A stretch of 64,000 bases of DNA from Bog-473 sp963804055 (GCA_963804055.1 CAWDOU010000001.1:620001-684000), one strand, 5' to 3'; positions 53,308 to 63,255 are shown, counted from the first letter of the stretch. Notes: generated from the sequence alone by a model not told the origin. Numbers and translations: made by a program.

Positions 53308-53520
53308 TCAGGTCAGCATCCAGATGCCCCAGGCGATGACCGCCCAGGGAAGGATGGCGAGCGCAAGTCCCGCCACCGCCCACGGGCCGACGGAGGACTC
53401 GGAAGGTACTCCTTGGACTGTCGGCGCGAACAGGCGTAGTTGCTCGTTGAGCGTCAGACGATTCCGGCTCAAGACCGGGTGCGTGTTCCCCGAACTCGCT
53501 GAATTGTGCGCAGCGTTCAC
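53308..53520 (-). CDS. small single-helix membrane protein
   Basis: A 70-residue protein with a polar N-terminal half and one C-terminal membrane helix (VGPWAVAGLALAILPWAVIAWGIWML). GTG start with a strong AGGAGG seven bases upstream, and a good promoter match 41-69 bp before the start, so it is likely expressed although tiny. Function unknown. Confidence 0.6.
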   Translation of the reverse strand: MNAAHNSASSGNTHPVLSRNRLTLNEQLRLFAPTVQGVPSESSVGPWAVAGLALAILPWAVIAWGIWMLT

Positions 53521-53560
53521 AGGTCCCCCTCCTGAATACTGGGCTCCGACTCGTCACAGA

Positions 53561-53589
53561 AAGTTACCGAATCAGACACTCTCAAACAA
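53561..53589 (-). promoter_or_regulatory. promoter of the small membrane protein gene
   Basis: On the minus strand TTGTTT (-35) and TAACTT (-10) are separated by exactly 17 bp in a locally AT-rich stretch unlike the rest of the window. Transcription would start about 33 nt before the GTG. Confidence 0.5.
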
Positions 53590-53675
53590 CGAATGCACAA
53601 CAGAAAGTTCACTGCTCGTGCCTACATGGGGGTTGCATCAAAGGTCACAATCTGGTCGGGGGGCCGGCAGCCGGC

Positions 53676-54650
53676 CTAGGGGATGAGCGCGATCTTCCCC
53701 ACGGCGCGTCGACCGAGCAGGTCCTCGAGGGCGCCGGCCACGTCGTCGAGGGGGTACTCGGCCGGGCGCACGGGGTCGAGCGTGCCCGCGCCGACCATGG
53801 CCAGGAGGTCGTCGAGGAGCGCGCGCTGCTCGGCCGGATGGGTCATGGCCCAGATGCCCCAGTCGATGCCGATGACGGACCGGTTGCGCAGCAGGATCTG
53901 GTTCAGCGGCACCGACGGAATGTCGCCTGACGCGAACCCGATGACCAAATAGCGGCCGCCGTCCCCCAGGGCACGCAGCGCCGGCTCGGACAGCGCGCCG
54001 CCGATGGGATCCACCACGAGGTCGACGCCGGTCCCACCGGCCCATGCGCGCGCTGCGTCCTTGAGCGGTTCAGCCGCCGGGTCGAGCACCGACTCCGCGC
54101 CGGCGTCGAGCGCCGCCTGCCGCTTGTCCGCGCTCGACGCCGCGCCGAGCACGCGGCACCCCAGCGCCCGCGCCACGCCGATGGCCGCCAGCCCGACGCC
54201 GCCGCCGGCCCCGAGGACGAGCACGGTCTCGCCGGGTGCGGCGTGGGCGCGATCGCGCAACGCGAAGAGGCATGTGCTGTAGCTCTGGGTGAAGGTGGCG
54301 GCCCGGGCGGCGTCCATGCCGTCCGGGAGAGCGATGGCCGTGTCGGCCGCCACGACGACGCGGCTGGCGAAGCCACCCAGGCCGACCGACGCCAGGACCC
54401 GGTCGCCGACGACCACGTTGCGCACGTCGGGGCCGACGGCCACCACGTGGCCGGCCACCTCGCTGCCGGGCACGAAGGGGAGCGAGGGCTTGATCTGGTA
54501 CTGCCCGGCCACGAAGAGGCCGTCGACGAAGTTCACACCGGCGGCCTCGACGGCCACGGCCACCTGGCCCGGTCCGGGCTCGGGGTCGGGACGTTCCTCC
54601 ACCCGCAGGACGGACGGCGGACCGAGTTCGCGACAGACGGCGGCGCGCAC
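53676..54650 (-). CDS. quinone oxidoreductase-like MDR protein
   Basis: A 324-residue medium-chain dehydrogenase/reductase of the zinc-free NADPH:quinone reductase group: LPFVPGSEVAGHVVAVG, GGFASRVVVAADTAIALPDGM, the cofactor motif GAGGGVGLAAIGVARALGCRVLGAASS and DLVVDPIGGALSEPALRAL. No catalytic or structural zinc cysteines. The GTG at 54650 gives family length; an extension to 54842 is Arg-rich and non-coding in character. Substrate probably an enone or quinone. Confidence 0.86.
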   Translation of the reverse strand: MRAAVCRELGPPSVLRVEERPDPEPGPGQVAVAVEAAGVNFVDGLFVAGQYQIKPSLPFVPGSEVAGHVVAVGPDVRNVVVGDRVLASVGLGGFASRVVVAADTAIALPDGMDAARAATFTQSYSTCLFALRDRAHAAPGETVLVLGAGGGVGLAAIGVARALGCRVLGAASSADKRQAALDAGAESVLDPAAEPLKDAARAWAGGTGVDLVVDPIGGALSEPALRALGDGGRYLVIGFASGDIPSVPLNQILLRNRSVIGIDWGIWAMTHPAEQRALLDDLLAMVGAGTLDPVRPAEYPLDDVAGALEDLLGRRAVGKIALIP

Positions 54651-54844
54651 GGACCGTGACGCTACCGGGTGGCCCGCGAGCCACCCCAGCCGGAGCGGGC
54701 CGCGAGCGTGGCGGCCAGGCCGGCGCACCCCTGGCGCGCAGGTTCTGTGCGTCCCAGCCGGTGTCCGATCCCGAATCCGTCTCAACGGCAGTTGTGCCTG
54801 GGTGAAGCGCTCAAGAGCCCTTTGACCCGGGCCGAAAGTCACAT

Positions 54845-55552
54845 GTGCCTCTCTCCGAGCACCTCTCCCGCCCGATCACCCTGCCCGACTCCGAGCCGGT
54901 CGCGGCCCCCCGGTCCTGGCTGCCCCGCCGCTTCGTGTGGATGGGCGGCCTGGCGTCGATCGCCGTCTTCGCGCTCGGCAGCGTCTACGGCGTCCCCGCC
55001 GCCGTCTCCTCGCCGGCCTACGCGGCGCAGCTCCCTGCCGGCGCCCACCTGACCCCGGCGGTCCCGCAGACGCCGGCCACGACGACGACCACGGCCCCGG
55101 CCACCACCACCACCACGACGACACCGGCGCCCACCACCACGACGACCACCGCACCGCCCGCACCCACACCCGCACCCGCACCCGCCCCGGCAGTCCTGAC
55201 CGCGGCGCCGGCGCCCCCGCCGGCCCCGCCCGCCCTTCCGGCCTTCGGTCAGGCCACGGCGTGGGGCTGCGCGGCCGCCCTGCCGTACCTGCAGGCCTAT
55301 GCGGCCCCGGGCTTCGCCCTCGACTGCCCCGGATACGCCGAGGGACACGAGGCCATGACCTGCATTCACGGCACGCCCCAGTATCCCGACGCGTGTCCGA
55401 ACGGGCCGACGATCGCAATCTCGGACCCGTGTCCGCAGGCCTACATGAACGAGAGCGCCAACTCCTGGCTCATGACGGGCCAGCTGTCGACGGAGCAGCA
55501 GAAGTTCGGCGTGGCCTACTCGAGCATCGACCCGTTCGGGGCCTGCCCGTAG
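54845..55552 (+). CDS. secreted or membrane-anchored protein with Thr/Pro linker and Cys-rich C-terminal domain
   Basis: A 235-residue protein. An N-terminal hydrophobic segment near 33-50 (VWMGGLASIAVFALGSVYG) is a signal or anchor. It is followed by a Thr-rich then Ala/Pro-rich linker (about 75-135) and a compact domain (GQATAWGCAAALPYLQAYAAP, DCPGYAEGHEAMTC, ISDPCPQAYMNESANSW). The six or so Cys suggest disulfides. I associate this domain with uncharacterised exported actinobacterial proteins; a cell-wall location is likely. GTG start. Confidence 0.65.
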   Translation: MPLSEHLSRPITLPDSEPVAAPRSWLPRRFVWMGGLASIAVFALGSVYGVPAAVSSPAYAAQLPAGAHLTPAVPQTPATTTTTAPATTTTTTTPAPTTTTTTAPPAPTPAPAPAPAVLTAAPAPPPAPPALPAFGQATAWGCAAALPYLQAYAAPGFALDCPGYAEGHEAMTCIHGTPQYPDACPNGPTIAISDPCPQAYMNESANSWLMTGQLSTEQQKFGVAYSSIDPFGACP

Positions 55553-55557
55553 GGGTC

Positions 55558-55563
55558 TACCGT
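55558..55563 (+). promoter_or_regulatory. -10 element TACCGT, leaderless position
   Basis: TACCGT ends 6 nt before the GTG of the GNAT gene, the same hexamer and spacing as before ctaG. Confidence 0.45.
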
Positions 55564-55569
55564 CGCGCC

Positions 55570-56070
55570 GTGACGCGCGACGGCTCCCCACCGATCCGCC
55601 CCGTCCGTCCCGACGAGCTGGCGCTGCTGCCGGCCCTCGAGGCGGCGGCCGACACGGTGTTCGAGCCCCTCGGCATCGGGCCCCTACCGGGCCCGGCGAC
55701 GGAGGAGGAGTTCGCCGCAGCCCTCGTGGTGCTCGTCGCCGGCGACCCGCCGGTCGGGCTCTGCCGGATCGACGACGTCGGGGGCGGCGCCCACCTCGAG
55801 CAGCTCTCTGTCCATCCCGATCACGCCGGACGGGGCATCGGGCGGGCCCTCCTGCGGGCCGGATGCGACTGGGCGGACGCCAACGGCTACGACGCCATCA
55901 CCCTCGCCACCTACCGCGACATCCCCTGGAACGGCCCGTTCTACGCCTCCGAGGGCTTCGTGGAGCGGGCGACCAGCGTGGACGAGTTCCTCCAGACCCA
56001 CGGCCGGCCGCCCGAAGAGCCCGTCATGAGCCGTTTCGGCGTCCGCGTGCTGATGTCCCGGAGCCTGTGA
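55570..56070 (+). CDS. GNAT family N-acetyltransferase
   Basis: A 166-residue acetyltransferase: IRPVRPDELALLPALEAAAD at the start, HLEQLSVHPDHAGRGIGRALLRAGCDWA as the acetyl-CoA motif A (GRGIGRAL) and ITLATYRDIPWNGPFYASEGFVE as motif B, a form common in small-molecule GNATs. Its 3' end overlaps the tag gene on the other strand by 47 bp. Substrate unknown. Confidence 0.86.
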   Translation: MTRDGSPPIRPVRPDELALLPALEAAADTVFEPLGIGPLPGPATEEEFAAALVVLVAGDPPVGLCRIDDVGGGAHLEQLSVHPDHAGRGIGRALLRAGCDWADANGYDAITLATYRDIPWNGPFYASEGFVERATSVDEFLQTHGRPPEEPVMSRFGVRVLMSRSL

Positions 56071-56638
56071 GCTCGGCGTAACGGAAGCAGCTCGTCAGGT
56101 GGTCGTTGACCAGCCCGCTGGCCTGCAGATGGGCGTAGCAGACGGTCGGCCCCACGAAGCCGAAGCCGCGTCGGCGCAGGTCGGCGCTGAAGGCCTCCGA
56201 CTCGGGGCTCACGGCGGGCAGCTGCGCCGTCCGGCGCCACCTGTTGACCAGCGGGCGCCCGCCGACGAAGCCCCAGATGTAGGCGTCGAACGAGCCGAAC
56301 TCGTCCTGCACCTGCAGGAAGGCGCGCGCGTTGCGCACCGTGGCCTCGACCTTGGCCCGGTTGCGGATGATGCCCGGGTCGAGCAGCAGCTTCTCCACCC
56401 GTGCCGGGGTGAAGCGCGCCACCTTGGCGGGGTCGAAGCCGGCGAAGGCCTTGCGGTAGCCCTCGCGGCGTTTGAGGATGGTGGACCAGCTCAGCCCCGC
56501 CTGCGCACCCTCGAGCACCAGGAACTCGAAGTGCGTCGGGTCGTCGTGCACCGGCACGCCCCACTCCGTGTCGTGGTACGCCACCATGGCCGGGTCGCTG
56601 CCGGCCCAGTCGCAGCGCTTCGGCTCCCCGGTGCTCAT
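56024..56638 (-). CDS. tag: DNA-3-methyladenine glycosylase I
   Basis: Removes 3-methyladenine from DNA. 204 residues with the zinc snap: Cys9 (RCDWA), His22 (AYHDTEWGVPV), His180 and Cys184 (NDHLTSC, spaced Hx3C). It also has the lesion-pocket blocks EGAQAGLSWSTILKRREGYRKAF and the IRNRAKVEATVRNARAFLQVQDEFGSFDAYIWGF stretch (in parts). The ATG overlaps the stop of the preceding GNAT gene (ATGA). Confidence 0.93.
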   Translation of the reverse strand: MSTGEPKRCDWAGSDPAMVAYHDTEWGVPVHDDPTHFEFLVLEGAQAGLSWSTILKRREGYRKAFAGFDPAKVARFTPARVEKLLLDPGIIRNRAKVEATVRNARAFLQVQDEFGSFDAYIWGFVGGRPLVNRWRRTAQLPAVSPESEAFSADLRRRGFGFVGPTVCYAHLQASGLVNDHLTSCFRYAELTGSGTSARGRRNGS

Positions 56639-57222
56639 GACTCCACGCTAGGGGTGGCCTGTGACGGCCCCGCCGGCGACGTCGCCACCATGGCCGGCGC
56701 GCTGATCCGGTACAGGACGTGGCGCCGCAGTGGGCTCCCTTCGGGCAGGCCCGGGTGGTCGAAGTCGCCGGCCGCGTCGCGGTGCATGCCGATGCGCTCC
56801 ATCACCGCCTGCGAGCGGGCGTTCACCGTGGTGGTGAAGGCGACGATCTCGTCCAGGCCGACCTGGTCGAAGCCGAAGTCCAGTGACGCGCCGGCCGCCT
56901 CGGTGGCGTAGCCGTGGCCCCACCGGTCGGGGTGCAGCCGCCAGCCCACCTCGACGGCCGGCGCGCACGGCATCTCGGCCCGCACCCGGTGCAGGCCGAC
57001 CATGCCCACGAAGGCCGGCCCGCCGACGACCTCGACCGCCCAGAGCCCCCACCCTTCGCGCTGCATCTCGTCGTCGTAGCGGTCCATCGCAGCGTCGCTC
57101 TCGGCCCGCGTGGGCGAAGAGCCCAGCGACTCGACCACCGCCGGGTGGGTGTTCAGCTCGAAGAAGGGCGCCCGGTCCATGTCGGTGAACGGTCGCAGAA
57201 CCAGGCGCCGGGTGCGCACCAC
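56635..57222 (-). CDS. GNAT family N-acetyltransferase (RimJ/RimL-like)
   Basis: A 195-residue acetyltransferase: VVRTRRLVLRPFTDMDRAPFFELN, VEVGWRLHPDRWGHGYATEAAGASLDFGF (acetyl-CoA loop) and EIVAFTTTVNARSQAVMERIGMHRDAAGDFDHP, the standard RimJ/RimL layout. The GTG at 57222 lies four bases from a hexanucleotide repeat that takes up the space where a ribosome-binding site should be. ATGA overlap with tag. Confidence 0.86.
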   Translation of the reverse strand: MVRTRRLVLRPFTDMDRAPFFELNTHPAVVESLGSSPTRAESDAAMDRYDDEMQREGWGLWAVEVVGGPAFVGMVGLHRVRAEMPCAPAVEVGWRLHPDRWGHGYATEAAGASLDFGFDQVGLDEIVAFTTTVNARSQAVMERIGMHRDAAGDFDHPGLPEGSPLRRHVLYRISAPAMVATSPAGPSQATPSVES

Positions 57223-57225
57223 TGC

Positions 57226-57273
57226 GCCACCGCCACCGCCACCGCCACCGCCACCGCCACCGCCACCGCCACC
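57226..57273 (+). repeat. hexanucleotide tandem repeat (GCCACC)8
   Basis: Eight perfect GCCACC units (48 bp), four bases upstream of the GNAT start and 14 bp downstream of the acyl-CoA synthetase stop. On the transcribed strand it reads as GGTGGC repeats. Copy number could alter spacing and translation of the GNAT gene. Confidence 0.9.
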
Positions 57274-57287
57274 GCCGGCCCCCGTGG

Positions 57288-58973
57288 CTAGCTCCCCGTC
57301 CCCGTCCCGGCGGCGGCCACCGCCGTCTCGGCCGCCCAGCGGTAGTCCGCCTTGCCCGAGGGCGAGCGCTGGATCAGATCCACGAACAGCACGTCCTTGG
57401 GCAGCTTGTAGCGCGCAATGTGCGCAGAGGCCTCTTCCACGACCGACTCGCCGGTGGTGGTCGCGCCCTCGGCCAGCTGCACGACCGCCACCACCTCCTG
57501 GCCCCAACGTTCCGAGGGTCGACCGACGACGACCACGTCGGCCACGGCCGGGTGCCCGGCGATCGCCCGCTCCACCTCCTCCACGAAGATCTTCTCGCCG
57601 CCCGAGTTGACCGTGACCGAGTCCCGGCCCAGCAGCTCGATCTGCCCGTCGGCGCGGTGCCGGGCCCGGTCGCCGGGGATGGAGTAGCGGACGCCGTCGA
57701 TCACGGGGAAGGTGCGCGCCGTCTTCTCCGGGTCGCCGAGATACCCGAGGGGCACGTTCCCCCGCTGCGCCAGCCAGCCGTTGCCCTCGTGACCCGGCTG
57801 GAGCACGCGCGTCAGCGTCTCGTCGACCACCAGCGTCCCGGGGCCCGGCAGGAACGACCCCACCGCCACGTCGTCCATGGACGTGACGTGCATCTGCGCC
57901 CCGGTCTCCGAGGAGCCGGCCGAGTCCGAGATGACGAGATTCGGGATGCGCTCGAGCGCCATGGCCCGCACGGCCGGCGTCAGCGGGGCCCCGCCGTTGC
58001 CCACGGCGAAGAAGGACGAGAGGTCGTACTTCTTCTTGTCGAGCTGGACGAGGAGCGGGCGCAGGACCGCGTCGCCGACGATCGTGATGGAGGTCGCCTT
58101 CTCCCGCTCGACCACCGTCCACACGTCGTCGGGGTCGACCCGGTGCGTGTTGTCCGGGAAGATCAGCGTGGCGCCCGTCGACATCAGCATGAAGCAGGCC
58201 CATTGCGCCGCGCCGTGCATCAGCGGGGGCAGGATCATCAGCCGCACGGGGTAGCTCGAGGCCAGCCGCTCGGTGAGGTTCTCGTAGCTCGTGACGATGT
58301 TCCACGAGCCCACCTGGCGCCCACCCATGGCCGCCATGAAGATGTCGTGCTGGCGCCACAGCACGCCCTTGGGCATGCCCGTGGTGCCCCCCGTGTACAG
58401 CACGTAGAGATCGTCGGGGGAGGGCTCGACCGGTGGTCCTTCGGGCGAGGATGCGGCCAGGGCCTCCTCGTACCAGACCGCCCCGGGGAGGAGGGGGTGG
58501 CCCGATTCGTCCTCGACCTGGAGCAGCACGTCCGGGGGCGAGTCCAAGGCGGGCAGCACCTCGGCCAGCGTCGGGGCCAGCGAGGAGTGCAGGATCATGG
58601 CGCGGGGCCTGGCGTCGTTGAGCAGGTACCGGAGCTCCTCGCCGACGTAGCGGTAATTCACGTTGAACGGGGCCACCCGGGCCCGGTACGAGCCCAGCAT
58701 CCCCTCGAGATACTCGTTGCCGTTGTAGAGGGCGAGTGCCACGTGGTCCTGGCCCGACTCCCAGCCCTGCAGGTCCGCCCGCTCCTTGTGGACGCCGAGG
58801 CCCCGGCCGTGCAGGTAGGACGCAAGGCGGCGCGAGCGCTCCTGGAGGTCGGCGTAGGTCAGACGGCGGTCCCGCCACACAATGCATTCCCGGTCGGCCA
58901 GGGTCTCGACGAGCACGTCGAAGGCCTTGGCCAGGTTGAACTGGACGGTCGGTTCGGTGATGGGGTCGGGCAC
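57288..58973 (-). CDS. AMP-binding acyl-CoA synthetase
   Basis: Activates a carboxylic acid as acyl-AMP and then acyl-CoA. 561 residues from GTG 58973. The phosphate loop YTGGTTGMPKG is at 193-203. Adenine-site SDSAGSSETGAQM, the hinge region GDRARHRADGQIELLGRDSVTVNSGGEKIFVEEVE (read in parts) and the C-terminal catalytic Lys in RSPSGKADYRW are present. It resembles the FadD/FadD3-like group of actinobacteria; acid substrate unknown. The tail is GTGTGS. The following genes on the other strand (aldehyde dehydrogenase, SDR) suggest a catabolic neighbourhood. Confidence 0.9.
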   Translation of the reverse strand: MPDPITEPTVQFNLAKAFDVLVETLADRECIVWRDRRLTYADLQERSRRLASYLHGRGLGVHKERADLQGWESGQDHVALALYNGNEYLEGMLGSYRARVAPFNVNYRYVGEELRYLLNDARPRAMILHSSLAPTLAEVLPALDSPPDVLLQVEDESGHPLLPGAVWYEEALAASSPEGPPVEPSPDDLYVLYTGGTTGMPKGVLWRQHDIFMAAMGGRQVGSWNIVTSYENLTERLASSYPVRLMILPPLMHGAAQWACFMLMSTGATLIFPDNTHRVDPDDVWTVVEREKATSITIVGDAVLRPLLVQLDKKKYDLSSFFAVGNGGAPLTPAVRAMALERIPNLVISDSAGSSETGAQMHVTSMDDVAVGSFLPGPGTLVVDETLTRVLQPGHEGNGWLAQRGNVPLGYLGDPEKTARTFPVIDGVRYSIPGDRARHRADGQIELLGRDSVTVNSGGEKIFVEEVERAIAGHPAVADVVVVGRPSERWGQEVVAVVQLAEGATTTGESVVEEASAHIARYKLPKDVLFVDLIQRSPSGKADYRWAAETAVAAAGTGTGS

Positions 58974-58981
58974 GGTTCCGC

Positions 58982-58987
58982 ACTGTA
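58982..58987 (-). promoter_or_regulatory. -10 element TACAGT, near-leaderless position
   Basis: On the minus strand TACAGT is followed by 8 nt and then the GTG of the acyl-CoA synthetase gene. Confidence 0.4.
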
Positions 58988-59057
58988 TCGGCGCGGTCGC
59001 GGACCTCGTGGGCTGCCCGGTTGGGGGACCCGCCCCGCCATCGGCAAAGATCACGAC

Positions 59058-60411
<1,354 letters not shown>

Positions 60412-60446
60412 GCGCCGACAGCCGGCAGAGGGGCAGGAGGAACGAC

Positions 60447-61235
60447 ATGAGCGACGACACCATCCCGTACGCGCACCGGCTCGTGGACCGCGTGGCGGTC
60501 GTCACGGGCGGAGCCAGCGGCATCGGCCGCGCCATGTGCGAGCGCTTCGCCAGCGAGGGCGCCTCGGTGGCGGTGGTGGACCTCGACGAGGAGGCAGGCA
60601 GCGCCGTGGCCGCCGCGGTGGACGGGATCTTCGTGCGGGCCGACGTCACCTCCTCCGACGAGGTGGAGGCCCTGTACAACGAGGTGGCCGGCCGCTACGG
60701 CGGGATCGACGTCTGCTGCAACAACGCCGGCATCAGCCCGCCTGACGACGACTCCATCCTCGAGACCGGCCTCGACGCCTGGGACCGCGTGCAGCGGGTC
60801 AACCTGACGTCGGTCTACCTCTGCTGCAAGCACGCCCTGCCGCACCTGTTGGCCCGGGGCAAGGGGTCCATCATCAACACCGCCTCCTTCGTGGCCGTGA
60901 TGGGCGCCGCCACCAGCCAGGTCAGCTACACCGCGTCCAAGGGCGGTGTGCTGGCCATGTCGCGCGAGCTCGGGGTGCAGTTCGCCCGCCAGGGCGTGCG
61001 GGTCAATGCGCTGTGCCCGGGCCCGGTGAACACGCCGCTGCTGCAGGAGCTCTTCGCCAAGGACCCCGAACGGGCGGCGCGGCGGCTGGTCCACATCCCG
61101 ATGGGGCGCTTCGGCGAGGCCACCGAGATCGCCGCCGCGGCGGCGTTCCTGGCCTCGGACGACTCGTCGTTCATCACGGCGTCGACCTTCCTCGTCGACG
61201 GCGGCATCTCGGGGGCCTACGTCACGCCGCTGTAG
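60447..61235 (+). CDS. SDR family oxidoreductase
   Basis: A 262-residue classical SDR: VVTGGASGIGRAMCERFASEG, CCNNAGISPPDD, Ser in NTASFVAVMG, Tyr/Lys in SYTASKGGVLAMSRELG and CPGPVNTPLLQEL. ATG with GGAGG at good spacing. 35 bp after the aldehyde dehydrogenase, probably one transcript: an alcohol or hydroxyacid oxidised here could yield an aldehyde for the neighbour, but the substrates are not known. Confidence 0.88.
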   Translation: MSDDTIPYAHRLVDRVAVVTGGASGIGRAMCERFASEGASVAVVDLDEEAGSAVAAAVDGIFVRADVTSSDEVEALYNEVAGRYGGIDVCCNNAGISPPDDDSILETGLDAWDRVQRVNLTSVYLCCKHALPHLLARGKGSIINTASFVAVMGAATSQVSYTASKGGVLAMSRELGVQFARQGVRVNALCPGPVNTPLLQELFAKDPERAARRLVHIPMGRFGEATEIAAAAAFLASDDSSFITASTFLVDGGISGAYVTPL

Positions 61236-61284
61236 GGCTCGACCCGGCGGCTTGGACACAGCCGACCAGACTCAGCCACCGGGC

Positions 61285-61929
61285 TCAGCCGCCGAGGCTC
61301 TCCCGCAGCTCCTGCAATTCCCGACGGAGGTCCGCCATCTCGGCCCTGACTTCGGCCAGCTCGGCCCGCAGGTCGTCGCCGACGTCGTGCCTCGGCGCAG
61401 TGCCGACCGGGGCGGGGCCCGCGTCCGGCGCAGGCGGGGCGACGGCCAGCGTGGTGGCCCATCGTTCCTCCTTCTGCCCGGGCCGGCGTCCGACGTTGTC
61501 GGCCAGCGGCTCGTCGCGCCCGCCCAGGAGGTCGAGCTCGTGCTGCACCTCGTCGAGCCCCTCGAAGCGGGCCATGCGCTCGGTCCGGATCCGCAGCTCG
61601 CCGATGGTCTGGGGCCCGCGCAGGAGCAGCACGGCCAGGATGGCGCACTGGCGGTCGTCGAGCCCGAGCGTCTCGTCGAGCACCTGGCGGTAGCGGACGA
61701 CCGAGCGGCCGTGCGAGGGCAGCACGAAGCGGACCAGCTTCTGGTCCTTGAGCTCGTCGAGCGCGGCGAGCACCGTCGTCTCGTCGTAGCTGACGACCGG
61801 CTCCCTGTTCGAGGTCTGGTTGCAGGCCGACTGCAGGGCGTTCACCGTGAGCGGGTACTGCTGCGGGGTCGCCAGGCCCTTCTCGACCAGTGCGCCCAGC
61901 ACGCGGGCGCACTCGGGGCTCAGCTGCAT
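61285..61929 (-). CDS. DUF480 (YceH-like) protein
   Basis: A 214-residue protein of two winged-helix-like repeats: LSPECARVLGALVEKGLATPQQYPLTVNALQSACNQTSNREPV (family signature, read in parts) and LDDRQCAILAVLLLRGPQTIGELRIRTERM. After a Pro/Ala linker a C-terminal coiled coil follows (LRAELAEVRAEMADLRRELQELRES). The fold suggests DNA or protein binding; its function is unknown. Convergent with the SDR gene. Confidence 0.88.
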   Translation of the reverse strand: MQLSPECARVLGALVEKGLATPQQYPLTVNALQSACNQTSNREPVVSYDETTVLAALDELKDQKLVRFVLPSHGRSVVRYRQVLDETLGLDDRQCAILAVLLLRGPQTIGELRIRTERMARFEGLDEVQHELDLLGGRDEPLADNVGRRPGQKEERWATTLAVAPPAPDAGPAPVGTAPRHDVGDDLRAELAEVRAEMADLRRELQELRESLGG

Positions 61930-61935
61930 CGACGG

Positions 61936-61941
61936 AGCATA
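61936..61941 (-). promoter_or_regulatory. -10 element TATGCT, leaderless position
   Basis: On the minus strand TATGCT is followed by 6 nt and then the ATG of the DUF480 gene, without a Shine-Dalgarno sequence. Confidence 0.5.
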
Positions 61942-61982
61942 GGCATCACCCCGGGCCGGGCCGAGCCGCCTGCCGCGGTCGG

Positions 61983-63137
61983 TCAGCTCGGACCGGCGAC
62001 CTCGAGCGGGGCGGCCAGGTACGGGCCCGACGGCCCGAAGCCGAGGTGGGCCATGGAGACGGGACGGGGCGGACCCGGCAGCGGCAGGGTCGAGCTGAAC
62101 GGCGTGTACAGGAGCCAGATGCCCGCCGCGTTGGAGAAGACCGACTCCTCACCCGGGCCCTGGCCCTGCGAGTTCGAGCCGAGGAGGGGCGTGGAGGACC
62201 GGTCACTGCACGGCCCGAGCGGACCGGCGCAGCGCGCGGCCCCGATGGAGTAGCCGGGCTGGTTGAACCATCCGCCGGAGTAGAAGAGGTAGTAGGTCCC
62301 CCGCACGAGAACCAGCTGCGGTGCCTCCACGATGTGACCCTGCCAGGACTCGTCCGGGCCGAAGATCGCGGTCGGCTGCCCCAGGAGATGGAGCCCGTCG
62401 GCGCTCAAGGGCTGGCTGTAGATCTGCGTGTCGGTGGTGTTCGAGCGGGCGTTCTGGTCGGACTTCCAGATCATGTAGGGCTGCCCGTCGGCATCGGCGA
62501 AGACGCGGGGATCGATGGAGCCGCCCAACGACTGCTGGCAGATGAAGGGCGTCGGCGAGGCGAGGTAGGGCCCGGCGACCGAGGTGCTGATGGCGTCACC
62601 GATGCACATGGTGGACGGCGAGACGCCCGCCAGCTGCGAAGTGAAGTACATGAGGAAGTGATTGCCGAACTGCGCCACATCGGGGGCCCACATGACGCCG
62701 GGCTCGGCCCAGGCCGGCGGGTCGGGGAGCGCGTCGGTCGGCAAACCCCACTGGCCCACGGTCGTGCCCGAACGGACCGGCACGTTCTGGGGCACCTTGT
62801 CCTGCGACGTGAACAGGTAGTAGCGGCCGCCCTCTTGGATCATGAACGGGTCGGGCTGGTCGGCACCCGAGTTGATGGTGAAGCCGGGCGTCGACGGGTC
62901 GGCGAGCGCAGGCGGGTCGAAGTAGGCGGTGCGCAGGCCGAGCGCGTTGTCCGCGGCCGCGGCGCCGAGCGCGCCCGTCGAGAGGTACTGCTCCGGCGTG
63001 ACGGTTGCGTCGTCGTCGGTGCGGGCGCCGGCACTCAGGACGCCGAGCCCGAAGACGGCGGCCAGCGCCAGCGCGCCGAGCGCGGTGACGAGGCCGATGA
63101 CGACCCCGCGGCGGCGTCCTCCGTTGGGCCTCACCAT
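61983..63137 (-). CDS. glycoside hydrolase family 43-like protein, exported or membrane-anchored
   Basis: A 384-residue protein. Arg-rich start and a hydrophobic helix (about 12-35) form a signal or anchor. The five-bladed propeller motifs are in order: QPDPFMIQEGGRYYLFTS (general base Asp96), MWAPDVAQFGNHFLMYF, GSIDPRVFADADGQPYMIWKS (pKa-modulating Asp) and HIVEAPQLVLVRGTYYLFYS (acid Glu). All three catalytic carboxylates are present. GH43 enzymes cleave arabinan, xylan or galactan; it may act on environmental polysaccharide or the cell's own arabinogalactan-like wall. Confidence 0.84.
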   Translation of the reverse strand: MVRPNGGRRRGVVIGLVTALGALALAAVFGLGVLSAGARTDDDATVTPEQYLSTGALGAAAADNALGLRTAYFDPPALADPSTPGFTINSGADQPDPFMIQEGGRYYLFTSQDKVPQNVPVRSGTTVGQWGLPTDALPDPPAWAEPGVMWAPDVAQFGNHFLMYFTSQLAGVSPSTMCIGDAISTSVAGPYLASPTPFICQQSLGGSIDPRVFADADGQPYMIWKSDQNARSNTTDTQIYSQPLSADGLHLLGQPTAIFGPDESWQGHIVEAPQLVLVRGTYYLFYSGGWFNQPGYSIGAARCAGPLGPCSDRSSTPLLGSNSQGQGPGEESVFSNAAGIWLLYTPFSSTLPLPGPPRPVSMAHLGFGPSGPYLAAPLEVAGPS

Positions 63138-63255
63138 GGGGAAGAACTGGGGACGGACGACGTCGAGCTTGGGGATGATGCACAGAAAGATGGGGAGAAC
63201 ATAGGGATTTCGCGAATCGCCATTGACCCTGTTTTGCGGGTGGCGCAGAGTGTCC

